Shown: positions 40,855-49,935 of the stretch, in pieces
How the letters are laid out: every line of letters begins with the position of its first letter
How positions within the stretch are numbered: position 1 is the first letter of the stretch
Assembly: GCA_017464765.1 (NCBI GenBank)
Contig: JAFTYK010000039.1
Location: forward strand, 1 to 64,000
Direction: 5' to 3'
From: Ruminococcus sp.
GTDB taxonomy: Bacteria > Bacillota > Clostridia > Oscillospirales > Acutalibacteraceae
DNA length: 64,000 nt
Program-made: the position numbers and the translations under genes
Notes under the pieces: generated by a model
What the model saw: only the letters and a program-made list of their open reading frames with translations
Told to the model about the DNA's origin: nothing
Databases searched by the model: none

Positions 40855-43800
40855 ATGAAAAAGTTCAAAAGAATTTTATCTATTGTTCTTGCATTGTTAA
40901 TGTTAACAAGCATCGCAACAGTAGGTACGTTCGCTGAAACAACCGAAGAAGAGCCTGTTGTGAATAATAACCCTTATTCAGTAGCAGCTATGGCTCTCGA
41001 CGACGAGTATGCTTACTCTGGTACGCTCGGTGCTATCTACACACCTTCTAAGACAGAATTCAAAGTATGGGCTCCAACTGCTACTGAAGTAGTTTTAAAC
41101 CTTTACGCTACAGGTTCTGACAAAGAAGAGGGTGCTGCTGATTTAGGTACCTACGAGATGGCAAAACTCGTTGAAAATGATAAGTTTACAGGTGTATGGA
41201 CAGTAACTGTTGAGGGCGATCTCAAGAACGTTTATTACACATACTCAGTAACTTCTCCTGACAGAATCATCGACGGTGAATTAACAACTCGTGAAACACA
41301 GGACGTTTACTCTTATGCTATCGGTGTTAACTCAGCTCGTTCAATGGTAGTTGACCTTGATTCCACAGACCCAGAAGGTTGGGATCAGGACGCTCACATC
41401 TATGTTGATGAGCAGTCTGATGCTATCATTTGGGAGCTTCAGGTAAAAGACTTCTCTTACAGTGAAACATCTGGCGTAAGTGAAGCTAACCGTGGTAAGT
41501 ACCTCGCATTCACTGAAAAGGGTACAACATTAAACGGCGAAGGTCACATTTCAACTTGTGTTGATTACCTTAAGAGTTTAGGCGTTACACATGTACAGAT
41601 TAACCCGTTCTATGATTTCGGTTCAATCGATGAGACAGGTCCTGATACACAGTACAACTGGGGTTATGACCCAATGAACTATGGCGTTCCAGAAGGTTCT
41701 TTCTCTTCTAACCCATACGACGGTAATGTCAGAATTAATGAGTGTAAACAGATGATTCAGGCTCTCCACGAGGCTGGTATCGGCGTTATTATGGACGTTG
41801 TTTACAACCACACATACAAGCAGGATTCTTGCTTTACAGCAGTAGTTCCTGACTATTACTACAGAATTAATACAGACGGTACTTTCTCTAACCAGTCAGG
41901 TTGCGGTAATGATACAGCTTCTGAGCGTTATATGTATCGTAGATATATGATGGATATGCTTCAGTATTGGGTTGACGAATATCACATTGACGGTTATCGT
42001 TTTGACCTTATGGGTATCCATGACGTAGAAACAATGAACCTCATTCGTGATATGCTCGACGAAACTGATGAGCGTATTATTATGTACGGTGAGGGTTGGT
42101 CAGGTAATACAACTCTTGACCCTGTTTCTTGCACAGGCGAGGTAGTTCTCCCATGTACACAGAAGAACGCTAGCGTTACAAGCGAGCGTATCGGCTTCTT
42201 TAATGACCAGATGCGTGATGCTTTAAAGGGTGGCGTATTTGATGGCCCTACAGCTCCAGGTTGGCTTTCAGGTTCAATGGTATATGCACCAGGTATCTCA
42301 TATGGTATCCGTGCTAATACATCAGGTAAAGGCTGTAACTGGACAGCGTTATCTCCTGAACAGTGTGTATCTTATGCTTCTTGTCACGATAATAACACAC
42401 TTTACGATAAGCTTGTTGGTATAAACCACGGTATTTCCGCTGACTACAGATCTCGTTTCGAGGACGCTATTACTCAGAACAAGCTTTCCAGTGCAGTTAC
42501 ACTTTCATCACAGGGTATCAACCTTATCTTAGCTGGTGAGGAAATGGCTCGTTCTAAGGATGGCGACGAAAACTCATACAGCTCATCACCAACTCTTAAT
42601 ATGATCGACTGGAGCCTCTTAGAGTCTAACGCAGACCTCGTATCATATTACAAGGGAATGATGGAACTACGTTCAGTATTCTCACCATTCACAGCGGCAC
42701 AGAAAGATGATGAAGACGATTCTTACAAGTATTACTTCCATACATCATTGGCTAGCGCCTCAAAAACAATCGCTTACACTGTTGATAACAATACAGAGGG
42801 CGAATGGAGTAAGGTAGCTGTTATGCACAATGGCTCAAAGGGTACTATTACTCAGGAATTCAAGAGCCACATCGATTCAGGTATTTCTGCTGATACAGAA
42901 TGGGTAATTATCGTTAACGATAAGAGCGCTGGTGTTAAGAAACTCGGCGAAGCTAAGGGTCTTAAGTTCCAGATTCCTGCATTTTCTTCAATTATCGCCG
43001 TTGAAAAATCCACTTATGAAGCTTGCGCTATTGATTCAAAATTCTCAACAGTTTCTATCAACCACATTGATAACGCAACAGGTGAAAGCTTCAAGACTAA
43101 CACAATCTTAGGTATGCCTGGTGAGGGCTATGCAGCAGCTGCTGATACATCAGTTCCTCTTAAGTACGAGATTGATAGAGTTGAAGGTGAAGTTAACGGC
43201 AAATTTGCTGATACTGATACAGATGTTAACTACTACTTCAAACGTTTTACACCTTCATCAATGCTCCCAGAAAACGGCGATATTGATGGTGACGGTGTTC
43301 TCAGCGTTATGGATGCAACTGCAATCCAGATGCACCTTGCTCAGCTTAAACAGTATGAGCTTATCGATAATGGTGACTACAACTACGATGAGTACACAAC
43401 TGTAATGGATGCAACATTGCTCCAGCAGTTCTTATCATTCCACGATGTTACTGTATACACACTCACAGTTAAGTACATCGACGAGGACGGTAAGGCATTC
43501 ATCTCACCACTCGTTAAGGAATACAGACTTGGTGAAGAGTATACAACAGAAGCTAAAGATAGCGTATTCTATGAGCTTAAGGAAACTCCTGCAAATGCAA
43601 ATGGTGTTATCACAGGTAATGTAACTGTTACTTATGAATATAACTACAAGGTTGAGAACGTTAAGGTTCACGTTAAGCATGGCGGCGACCTTACATGGGA
43701 TCCATTCCTCTGGGCTTGGGCTACTCCTGTAGGTGGCGGCACACAGGTTAACATGTTTGAAGCTTGGCCAGGTTTACAGATGACAGAGGTTGATGAAAAC

Positions 43801-44004
43801 GGTTGGTACACAACTGAACTCGACGTTCCACCAGATCATACATACAGCATCATCATCAACAATGGTGGCGGTATCCAGACAAGTGACTACGACGGATTCA
43901 GCGCTCAGGAAATCTGGGTTGTTATTGATGACGCACAGGCTACATCAAACGGTCCATGGATTTCTGTATACGCTGATGCAGAACTCACAGATCAGCTCGC
44001 TTAA
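40855..44004 (+). CDS. Secreted type I pullulanase with internal dockerin and C-terminal starch-binding-like module
   Basis: 1049 residues. Signal peptide about 1-27. CBM48-like domain about 55-170, GH13 barrel with YNWGYDP at 266, nucleophile D384 in GYRFDLMG, acid E413 in YGEGW, H511-D512. A MucBP-like module (about 735-795) is followed by a dockerin at 807-864, with loops DIDGDGVLSVMD and DYNYDEYTTVMD, another MucBP module (about 868-925), and a C-terminal module (about 937-1040) with DPFLWAWA and aromatic residues resembling starch-binding CBM25/26 types. The second dockerin loop has Glu in place of the usual Gly. It is a paralogue of the upstream enzyme, probably part of an amylosome. 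RBS GAGGTGAAAAA. Confidence 0.93.
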   Translation: MKKFKRILSIVLALLMLTSIATVGTFAETTEEEPVVNNNPYSVAAMALDDEYAYSGTLGAIYTPSKTEFKVWAPTATEVVLNLYATGSDKEEGAADLGTYEMAKLVENDKFTGVWTVTVEGDLKNVYYTYSVTSPDRIIDGELTTRETQDVYSYAIGVNSARSMVVDLDSTDPEGWDQDAHIYVDEQSDAIIWELQVKDFSYSETSGVSEANRGKYLAFTEKGTTLNGEGHISTCVDYLKSLGVTHVQINPFYDFGSIDETGPDTQYNWGYDPMNYGVPEGSFSSNPYDGNVRINECKQMIQALHEAGIGVIMDVVYNHTYKQDSCFTAVVPDYYYRINTDGTFSNQSGCGNDTASERYMYRRYMMDMLQYWVDEYHIDGYRFDLMGIHDVETMNLIRDMLDETDERIIMYGEGWSGNTTLDPVSCTGEVVLPCTQKNASVTSERIGFFNDQMRDALKGGVFDGPTAPGWLSGSMVYAPGISYGIRANTSGKGCNWTALSPEQCVSYASCHDNNTLYDKLVGINHGISADYRSRFEDAITQNKLSSAVTLSSQGINLILAGEEMARSKDGDENSYSSSPTLNMIDWSLLESNADLVSYYKGMMELRSVFSPFTAAQKDDEDDSYKYYFHTSLASASKTIAYTVDNNTEGEWSKVAVMHNGSKGTITQEFKSHIDSGISADTEWVIIVNDKSAGVKKLGEAKGLKFQIPAFSSIIAVEKSTYEACAIDSKFSTVSINHIDNATGESFKTNTILGMPGEGYAAAADTSVPLKYEIDRVEGEVNGKFADTDTDVNYYFKRFTPSSMLPENGDIDGDGVLSVMDATAIQMHLAQLKQYELIDNGDYNYDEYTTVMDATLLQQFLSFHDVTVYTLTVKYIDEDGKAFISPLVKEYRLGEEYTTEAKDSVFYELKETPANANGVITGNVTVTYEYNYKVENVKVHVKHGGDLTWDPFLWAWATPVGGGTQVNMFEAWPGLQMTEVDENGWYTTELDVPPDHTYSIIINNGGGIQTSDYDGFSAQEIWVVIDDAQATSNGPWISVYADAELTDQLA

Positions 44005-44035
44005 TTTACTAAACAACTTATTGCTTATTGCATAA

Positions 44036-44073
44036 AACAACCCCTGCAGTTTATACTGCAGGGGTTGTTTTTA
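44036..44073. terminator. Bidirectional terminator
   Basis: CCCCTGCAGT / ACTGCAGGGG perfect 10-bp stem with a TTAT loop, flanked by A-runs and T-runs. It serves the pullulanase operon and the convergent folT gene. Confidence 0.94.
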
Positions 44074-44086
44074 TAGTAGTTTTATC

Positions 44087-44638
44087 TTATTTTTTAAGTA
44101 TTGGAACTCTGTCCACAGCTTTTATCACACCGTAGCTTATCGATACTTCAACAACGGCAAAAGGAACAAGGATTATCGCTCTGTAGAACATCAATTCAAA
44201 ATACGGTATTCCCATCATTAGATGTAACACCAGTGTGTTAAGCGGTAATCTGCAAAGTAAGAGAACCATTACAAAAGCGAGAATAATACGCTTAAGGTCT
44301 TTTTTATCATAAAGTATGATACCGAAGATAATACCTTCAAAAATGTAACACAAAGTGATTCCTGGCATAATGGAAAATGCAGTTGGATTACTTAGCATAA
44401 TTGAAAGTATATCTCCAGCACCTGAAACAATAGCTGCACACACAGGACCGTAAAGATACGCAACAATTACAATTGGTAGGAAAGAGAACCCGATTTTCAC
44501 GAATGGTGCAAAGCTCAGCGTAAAATTTGTGAACATTCCAAGCACTATTCGCAAAGCAAGCATCATTGAACATATACACAACGGTGCGATTTTAGAAAGA
44601 TTCTGTGATGATTTTTTGAACATTTGTAAAATAGACAT
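44087..44638 (-). CDS. folT: ECF transporter S component, folate type (FolT)
   Basis: 183 residues, about six transmembrane helices, with the S-component features MMLALRIVLGMFTNF and YLYGPVCAAIVSGAGDILSI. Substrate-binding S subunits of group II ECF transporters associate with shared EcfT and EcfA1/EcfA2; the two ATPases begin at 62331 in this window. The THF riboswitch just upstream is the main evidence for folate rather than another vitamin. Ribosome site GGGAGG lies within the terminator hairpin arm, so folding may also block translation. Confidence 0.88.
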   Translation of the reverse strand: MSILQMFKKSSQNLSKIAPLCICSMMLALRIVLGMFTNFTLSFAPFVKIGFSFLPIVIVAYLYGPVCAAIVSGAGDILSIMLSNPTAFSIMPGITLCYIFEGIIFGIILYDKKDLKRIILAFVMVLLLCRLPLNTLVLHLMMGIPYFELMFYRAIILVPFAVVEVSISYGVIKAVDRVPILKK

Positions 44639-44645
44639 AAAAAAA

Positions 44646-44674
44646 CCTCCCTATCTCGTTATCACATAGGGAGG
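44646..44674 (-). terminator. Terminator of the THF riboswitch
   Basis: Minus strand CCTCCCTAT / ATAGGGAGG stem, followed by seven T. It sits between the aptamer and folT, and its right arm contains the likely ribosome site. Confidence 0.88.
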
Positions 44675-44689
44675 TAGTATCCGAATGTA

Positions 44690-44784
44690 ACAGCGGGATG
44701 CAAAGACCGTACCGCAGGTCACCCTTTCGTTTCCACAGCAACTCCCCGTCTGTGAAACACTTGACGCACGATCTTTTACTCTGT
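44690..44784 (-). promoter_or_regulatory. THF riboswitch upstream of folT
   Basis: Minus strand begins ACAGAGTA and closes CCCGCTGT, so the P1 stem ACAG/CTGT forms. Inside are GCGTCAAGTG, GGGGAGTTGC, GGAAACGAAAGGGTG and CTGCGGTACGG, then GCATCCC, the conserved blocks of the tetrahydrofolate aptamer. Ligand binding is expected to lower folT expression through the terminator at 44646. Confidence 0.9.
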
Positions 44785-44793
44785 ATTTTCTTC

Positions 44794-44821
44794 ATTATAT
44801 CACATTGTATTCCTCTGTCAA
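44794..44821 (-). promoter_or_regulatory. Promoter of the THF riboswitch-folT transcript
   Basis: Minus strand TTGACA (44821-44816), 16-base spacer, TATAAT (44799-44794). The -35 overlaps the ribU stop codon. Confidence 0.85.
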
Positions 44822-45420
44822 CCCTTAGCGTGAATTATCTTTGATAGAGGTTTGTAAATTAGTGTAGTTACTATAGATACCAGAATACCTTTGATCAGGT
44901 TGAACGGAGCCACACAGAACACACAGAAGGTCAGAGTATTTGTAATGAGCGGAATAATATCTTTACCCATCTCAATGATTTGTTCAAGCGGCATAATGTT
45001 TGAGTAAAATGGTATCATTAGATAAGCATTAATGAAAACGCTCAGAACAGCCATCGATAAAGTAGCTATTATCATTGCTATAATTGCATTGGCTTTAGTT
45101 TTTTTGCGTTTATAAATAATAGCTGCAGGTAAAACGTACGCGCAACCTATAACAAAATTAGCGATTTCACCAATACCTCCTGTGTCAGTACTGTTTAAAA
45201 TGAAATTTAAAAGTATTTTAATCGCTTCTATCATAACACCGGATATTGGATCTAAGGCAAACGCGCCAATCAGTACAGGTACCTCCGAAAAATCAATTTT
45301 GTAAAACGGAGGTGCTATGAATGGTAGCGGTATTTCAAATAGCATAAGAATAGTTGCCAAACTACCCAGCATAGCTATAACAACAAGTTTTCTTGTTTTA
45401 GAAATTTTAGAGTTTTCCAT
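44818..45420 (-). CDS. ribU: ECF transporter S component, riboflavin type (RibU)
   Basis: 200 residues, five to six transmembrane helices. FEIPLPFIAPPFYKIDFSEVP (in two parts) and the loop GVMIEAIKILLNFIL plus STDTGGIGEIANF are typical RibU, in which the PPFYxxDFSEV segment lines the riboflavin site. An FMN riboswitch precedes the gene, which confirms the substrate class. Probably uses the EcfA1/EcfA2 pair at the end of the window. Ribosome site GAGGTGAAT. Confidence 0.94.
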   Translation of the reverse strand: MENSKISKTRKLVVIAMLGSLATILMLFEIPLPFIAPPFYKIDFSEVPVLIGAFALDPISGVMIEAIKILLNFILNSTDTGGIGEIANFVIGCAYVLPAAIIYKRKKTKANAIIAMIIATLSMAVLSVFINAYLMIPFYSNIMPLEQIIEMGKDIIPLITNTLTFCVFCVAPFNLIKGILVSIVTTLIYKPLSKIIHAKG

Positions 45421-45442
45421 ATATTCACCTCAAAAACAAAAT

Positions 45443-45463
45443 CCCCGATGAAAATCATCGGGG
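45443..45463 (-). terminator. Terminator of the FMN riboswitch
   Basis: Minus strand CCCCGATGA / TCATCGGGG perfect 9-bp stem, 3-base loop, then ATTTTGTTTTT. Confidence 0.92.
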
Positions 45464-45492
45464 AAGTAAAATTATAGCGTAATTATAACGCA

Positions 45493-45597
45493 CATCTTCT
45501 TTCATCCGGACTATACCGTCGGTTTCGGAATTTCACCGAATCAGCTTGCGCTCGTGGACTTTACCACCGGTGGGGAATCTCACCCCGCCCCGAAGAT
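45493..45597 (-). promoter_or_regulatory. FMN riboswitch (RFN element) upstream of ribU
   Basis: Minus strand ATCTTCGGGGCGGGGTGAGA through TTCCCCACCGGTGGTAAAGT to CGGTATAGTCCGGATGAAAG, closed by GAAGAT. These are the standard conserved RFN blocks, with P1 ATCTTC/GAAGAT. FMN binding terminates transcription before ribU. Confidence 0.96.
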
Positions 45598-45603
45598 ATT
45601 AAT

Positions 45604-45632
45604 ATTATATATAGCATTAATAAAAGTGTCAA
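45604..45632 (-). promoter_or_regulatory. Promoter of the FMN riboswitch-ribU transcript
   Basis: Minus strand TTGACA (45632-45627), 17-base spacer, TATAAT (45609-45604). Confidence 0.88.
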
Positions 45633-45634
45633 TA

Positions 45635-46480
45635 TTATATGCAAGGTTTATCTAAATCAAGCTCCACCAAATCGTGATGTGGTACACGCTTTTCCTCTGG
45701 CGGTAATTCCATATAGTCGCCAAAAGCGATAGAAAGATACTCATCATAGCCCTGCATTACAGGAAGCTGCAACCCTTCAAATTCAAGATAGGTTTCCTTA
45801 GCAAACGCAGATTGAGGATACTTCTTCTTCATATAATGCGGACCTGCGTAAAGCTCTGTACTATATTCAGGTGTTTCAAAGTCGAATTTCTTGAGTTGCT
45901 TTTCAGCGAATTTCCATACTTTGGTTCTTGCTTTTCGACTTCTGACTAATCCAAGCATAATTTTACTTGTAATAGCTATGAGTTTTCCGTGCTTTTCAGG
46001 AACAAACTCCGATATAAACAGTGAGTAAATGAGTGTCCAGAAATACTGCATATATCTCTGGAATTTAGAATCAGGACAACCGTCGATAGGAAAGATATCC
46101 GTAACAATGCCATGTGGTACGTCGATATCTTTCTGATTCTCTTTTACCATAGTAGCGGAAGTGTCAACCATCGTGGCAAAAATATTGCCTGTGAAAATCT
46201 CGCCTTCATCAGTTTTGAGCATAAGAAATCTATCGGATTTCACCTGTTCTTTCCAGAGCTTGAGCATTCTTTCCCAATCAGGACGAGGCATAATAATATC
46301 TATATCATCGTCCCATGGGATGAATCCTTTGTTTCTTATAGCACCGATAACACAACCGCCCAAAAGATACCATCTTAATTCATTTTTTTCACAGAAATCT
46401 TTGAAAAAAAGCAGTGACTCAAGTTCCTTGAGTTGTAGCTTTCTCAGAGTTTCATTATCTATTTTTATGATTTCAGACAT
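45635..46480 (-). CDS. LicD family phosphotransferase
   Basis: 281 residues. The LicD signature GGCVIGAIRNKGFIPWDDDI (near 42-61) is complete; LicD proteins are nucleotidyltransferase-fold enzymes that transfer phosphorylcholine or other phospho-groups to surface polysaccharides and teichoic acids. IFPIDGCPD is another family element. It follows a GT2 glycosyltransferase by 17 bases on the same strand, so both probably decorate one cell-surface glycan. The donor is not evident. Ribosome site AAGGTG. Confidence 0.92.
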   Translation of the reverse strand: MSEIIKIDNETLRKLQLKELESLLFFKDFCEKNELRWYLLGGCVIGAIRNKGFIPWDDDIDIIMPRPDWERMLKLWKEQVKSDRFLMLKTDEGEIFTGNIFATMVDTSATMVKENQKDIDVPHGIVTDIFPIDGCPDSKFQRYMQYFWTLIYSLFISEFVPEKHGKLIAITSKIMLGLVRSRKARTKVWKFAEKQLKKFDFETPEYSTELYAGPHYMKKKYPQSAFAKETYLEFEGLQLPVMQGYDEYLSIAFGDYMELPPEEKRVPHHDLVELDLDKPCI

Positions 46481-46497
46481 AAATAAACACCTTAGTC

Positions 46498-47604
46498 TTA
46501 GAGTTTAAAGTCATCTTTTTCGATAGTGTTTTTTCTGATAGCTTCTTTTACCATTTCAATTCTTTTTTCTGAAGTATCATCAAGTTTTTTTCTCCAGAAC
46601 GGCATTTTAACTAAACCTACTAGTGTGCCGATTCCGTAAGAAATGTGAAGAAGAGGGAAGATGAACGGAAGCAAAAGAAATAGAGGATTAGGTTTCTTAA
46701 GCATAAGACAGCCTACAGTGTTAACGAGATTGAACATCGAATACATCGCAATAATTATAGCGAACAATGTAGGATTGCCGAATATCCACAAAAGCATACT
46801 AAAAAGCAAAGCCATAACAAAAACAAACGGGATAAAGTGGAAGTAGTTAAGGCACTTGAAACAAACGCCTGAAGTAAGCCCTATCCAGTATCCGTTGCCG
46901 TATTTTTGCTTCATCATTTTCCTTAAAGTATTTCTTGTATGCTGGAATGAGATGATTTCAGGACAACAGCAGAACCTGTAGCCAGCCATTCTCATTCTGT
47001 AGTGAAGTTCATTGTCTTCAGTACGTCCTAAATCTTCATTGAAGCCACCAACTTTTTCAAAAACCTCGCGTTTATATGCAGCATGAAAAAGACTATCTAA
47101 ATATATTTTTTGACCCGGAGCTCTTCTGTAGTCAGCAACTGATGAACCGAAAAGTGATTCTTCAGCAGCCAAAAGTGTCAGCTTCCAAGGTGTCATGCCA
47201 TCTGTAGTGTTTGGTCTGCCACCGCCAACGATGTCTTCACCTTCGCTGATTTCAAATACGTTTTTAGCTACGAAGTAACGTGGGATTTTTGAGTGTGCGT
47301 CAACTCTGATGATTATGTCACCCGTTGCGTGCAGAAGCGCCTCGTTCCACGCAGTAGCTTGATTTTTGTTTGTACTGTCAAAAATTTTCACTGACTCAAA
47401 GCCGTAGTCGGTTTTCTGAAATTCCTTCATCATAGCTTTGGTGTTGTCAGTAGAAGCGTTATCGACCAGTATTATTTCAATTTTATCGTGAGGATAACTC
47501 TGTTCGGAAAAATCTCGAAACAGACCGTTTAGAACCGATTCTTCATTGTACGCAATTGTACAAAGAGAAACTCGTAAATCCTCATTTGTGCTAAAGTAAC
47601 TCAT
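46498..47604 (-). CDS. Family 2 glycosyltransferase, membrane type (ExoA-like)
   Basis: 368 residues from the ATG at 47604, with AAGGA nine bases upstream; a frame that goes 25 codons further overlaps the DUF975 gene and is rejected. GT-A domain 1-260 with SLCTIAYNEE, the nucleotide-binding ILVDNASTDNT, the DxD-type VDAHSKIP and the acceptor-side DLGRTEDNELHYRMRMAGY; three to four hydrophobic helices follow (about 250-345). It resembles succinoglycan-type GT2 enzymes that build surface polysaccharides. Grouped with LicD and DUF975. Confidence 0.9.
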   Translation of the reverse strand: MSYFSTNEDLRVSLCTIAYNEESVLNGLFRDFSEQSYPHDKIEIILVDNASTDNTKAMMKEFQKTDYGFESVKIFDSTNKNQATAWNEALLHATGDIIIRVDAHSKIPRYFVAKNVFEISEGEDIVGGGRPNTTDGMTPWKLTLLAAEESLFGSSVADYRRAPGQKIYLDSLFHAAYKREVFEKVGGFNEDLGRTEDNELHYRMRMAGYRFCCCPEIISFQHTRNTLRKMMKQKYGNGYWIGLTSGVCFKCLNYFHFIPFVFVMALLFSMLLWIFGNPTLFAIIIAMYSMFNLVNTVGCLMLKKPNPLFLLLPFIFPLLHISYGIGTLVGLVKMPFWRKKLDDTSEKRIEMVKEAIRKNTIEKDDFKL

Positions 47605-47605
47605 T

Positions 47606-48370
47606 TTATTCATTCCTTGAAAGTTTTGAAATCCATTTTGCACTGATGCACATAGATTGCGCAAAGTACGGTAAAACATAGAGTAGCGGTAACACAGTGA
47701 AGGAAAGTGCTATCCAACCTAAAAAGGAGTTGAATAGTTTTACAACATCACTCTCGTGTCCACACATAATCAATTTCGAAGTATTAAAATAGTAGGAGAT
47801 AGGCTTGTTTTCATCTTCGCTCATCAAATAGAAACTCAGAAAGTATCTATTTGAATATCTGAGTGTCCATAAAATAGCACTGATTATAAATAATACAAGC
47901 GTTACATCATTGAATGTGTTGTTCATCTCTTCTTTAAAGATAAATAGCTTTAAAGACAAATAAATGATGACGAGAGAAAAACACAGTACAGTAGGCAGTA
48001 TCATTCTGAAAACAAATGAGAAAATGAAAGAAATAGCCATTCTATATCTTTTAAAGTTTGAAAAATAATACAGAACATTACTCATATCGTAGTCGCTGTT
48101 CTCGTCACAGAGCATTTTAATATACCCTAGAATAACCGGACTGAGCATAAAAACTATGAGTGTAATAATTGAACCACAGACAACATTTATGAGAAATTCA
48201 GTGGTTTCAGTAAAAGTAAAAGATTCTAAAATAACATATTGAAAAGAATACAAAGAATCTATTATCAGATACATTATCGTTATAACAGCAAGGCCGATTA
48301 AAGCCTTAGCCCAACCACCATTTCTTAGTTTTTCTCGTGCTTGAGCCTTAATGATTTTTTCAGCAGACAT
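47606..48370 (-). CDS. DUF975 family membrane protein
   Basis: 254 residues, about six transmembrane helices. The N-terminus MSAEKIIKAQAREKLRNGGW resembles the start of clostridial DUF975 proteins, which contain a conserved cytosolic helix before the first membrane segment; the loop SRYFLSFYLMSEDE-type segment is seen as NRYFLSFYLMSEDENKP. Function unknown. It is followed after 1 base by the GT2 gene and preceded by the peptidase gene (8-base gap). Confidence 0.82.
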   Translation of the reverse strand: MSAEKIIKAQAREKLRNGGWAKALIGLAVITIMYLIIDSLYSFQYVILESFTFTETTEFLINVVCGSIITLIVFMLSPVILGYIKMLCDENSDYDMSNVLYYFSNFKRYRMAISFIFSFVFRMILPTVLCFSLVIIYLSLKLFIFKEEMNNTFNDVTLVLFIISAILWTLRYSNRYFLSFYLMSEDENKPISYYFNTSKLIMCGHESDVVKLFNSFLGWIALSFTVLPLLYVLPYFAQSMCISAKWISKLSRNE

Positions 48371-48378
48371 ATTTCACC

Positions 48379-49737
48379 TTATTCAGCAGTGTACATTCTG
48401 TACATAGCTTCTAAGCATATCTGAGCATGCTGGAAGAATTTTTCGACGTTAATACATTCGTTGGCGTTGTGAATGTTCGATACCTCGTCCTTGAAAACAG
48501 GGCCGAAAGCAACGCCTTTGCCTTCCAGTACTCTTGCGTATGTACCACCACCTGAAGAATACATATCAGGTTTTTCACCGATAATAGCTTCATAAGAGTC
48601 AGAGAGTAACTTAATAAGTTCGCTGTCTTCTTTAAGATATAAAGGAAGTGAGTGCTTGAGAACCTTAACGTGAAGATTCTCGTTTGAAGCAGCCTTTTTG
48701 ACAACGTTCAAGATGTTTTCGCCCTGCATAGTAACAGGGTATCTGATATCTACAGTACAGGTAGCATAACCCTCGTCTATATGTACAGTACCAACACTTA
48801 TTGAAAGTGGGCCTGATTCAGCATCTCTCGTTTTGATACCCATTTTGATACCGGTATTATCAAGACCGATACAAGATTCAATAAACGAGCATACACTTCC
48901 AAGAGATGGGAGAGAGAAGTTTGAGGTTAACAAATCCACAAGCGCAACAGCAGCGTTAAGACCTTCCTGAGGATCACTTGCGTGTGCAGCTTTGCCACGG
49001 CTTAAAACCATCATACCATCGATTGTATAGTAAAATTCGAAGTTTCCTTTTTTAGCGTCAGCTAGTCTTAGTAACTGGTGGTCTTCTGTTTCAGAACAGT
49101 CAAGAAGTGCGTATGCTGTGTCAGGAACTGCGTTGACAGCCTTGCCCGAGTGTAGCTGAGTGAGTGTAGTTCCATCATGAGTGTCAGCGTAAAGCTCAAG
49201 CTGTAAAATGCCTTTCTCACATCTGCAGATGCCATATCTGTTGTCAGGAGTAAATGACATATCAGGAACAGGCTCGTTTTCAAAATACAAATCTATATCG
49301 TGCATACCTGTTTCTTCACAGGTTCCGAAAATTGTACGTAAAGTATTTTTGCCTTCAATACCAGCATCTTTTAAAGCTTTCAGACAGTAAAGTGAAATAA
49401 GTGCAGCACCTTTATCATCTGCGACGCCTCTGCCGTACATATATCCGTCACCCACAGAAAGCTCGAACGGAAGAGAGTTCCAGTTATTACCCTCAGGAAC
49501 AACGTCGACGTGAGATAATACGCCGCACAGCTTACCGCCACTGCCAAGTTCAGCGTGGCCTGCAAGTCCATCGTATGATTTAGTTGTAAGACCAAAACTT
49601 TCAGCCTTCTTCATCATCCAGTCCAAAGCCTGAGTGCAATCGTCCTGAAAACCTGATACAGATTTTATTGCGATTAGTTCGGATAAATCAGAAATAATAT
49701 CCGCTTTATATTCTAAAATTTTCTCACCAAAACTCAT
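48379..49737 (-). CDS. pepV: M20 family dipeptidase (PepV/Sapep type)
   Basis: 452 residues. Metal-binding motifs: GVLSHVDVVPEGNNW (near 80), GRGVADDKGAALISLYCLK (near 113, bridging Asp) and GTCEETGMHD (near 150). The dimerisation-like lid holds the DIRYPVTMQGENI and GGGTYARVLEGKGVAFGP blocks typical of PepV/Sapep. It is a zinc or manganese dipeptidase in the cytosol. Ribosome site GGAGGTAAACA. The start of a minus-strand group with DUF975 and GT2. Confidence 0.93.
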   Translation of the reverse strand: MSFGEKILEYKADIISDLSELIAIKSVSGFQDDCTQALDWMMKKAESFGLTTKSYDGLAGHAELGSGGKLCGVLSHVDVVPEGNNWNSLPFELSVGDGYMYGRGVADDKGAALISLYCLKALKDAGIEGKNTLRTIFGTCEETGMHDIDLYFENEPVPDMSFTPDNRYGICRCEKGILQLELYADTHDGTTLTQLHSGKAVNAVPDTAYALLDCSETEDHQLLRLADAKKGNFEFYYTIDGMMVLSRGKAAHASDPQEGLNAAVALVDLLTSNFSLPSLGSVCSFIESCIGLDNTGIKMGIKTRDAESGPLSISVGTVHIDEGYATCTVDIRYPVTMQGENILNVVKKAASNENLHVKVLKHSLPLYLKEDSELIKLLSDSYEAIIGEKPDMYSSGGGTYARVLEGKGVAFGPVFKDEVSNIHNANECINVEKFFQHAQICLEAMYRMYTAE

Positions 49738-49935
49738 TGTTTACCTCCGAGAATAGCTCTATATAGTTGTGAAATCGACTAAATAAGCGGTTTTTAAACA
49801 TAAAATAAATTAGGTCTTTAAAAGCGCTTTAATTTTGTGTATAATATAACCAATGTATTATACCACATAAGTTTAAAAAATGCACTAGTTTTTTACATTT
49901 ATGTGTATTTTTTTAAAATTTCGGGGGGAAATGAA

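Noticed and set aside
44388..44795. Two minus-strand frames of 63 and 67 codons over folT and the THF riboswitch
   Set aside because: They are out of frame with folT and overlap a structured RNA; neither has a plausible product.
46498..47679. Longer GT2 start at 47679
   Set aside because: The extra residues overlap the DUF975 gene in another frame; AAGGA nine bases before the ATG at 47604 fits better.
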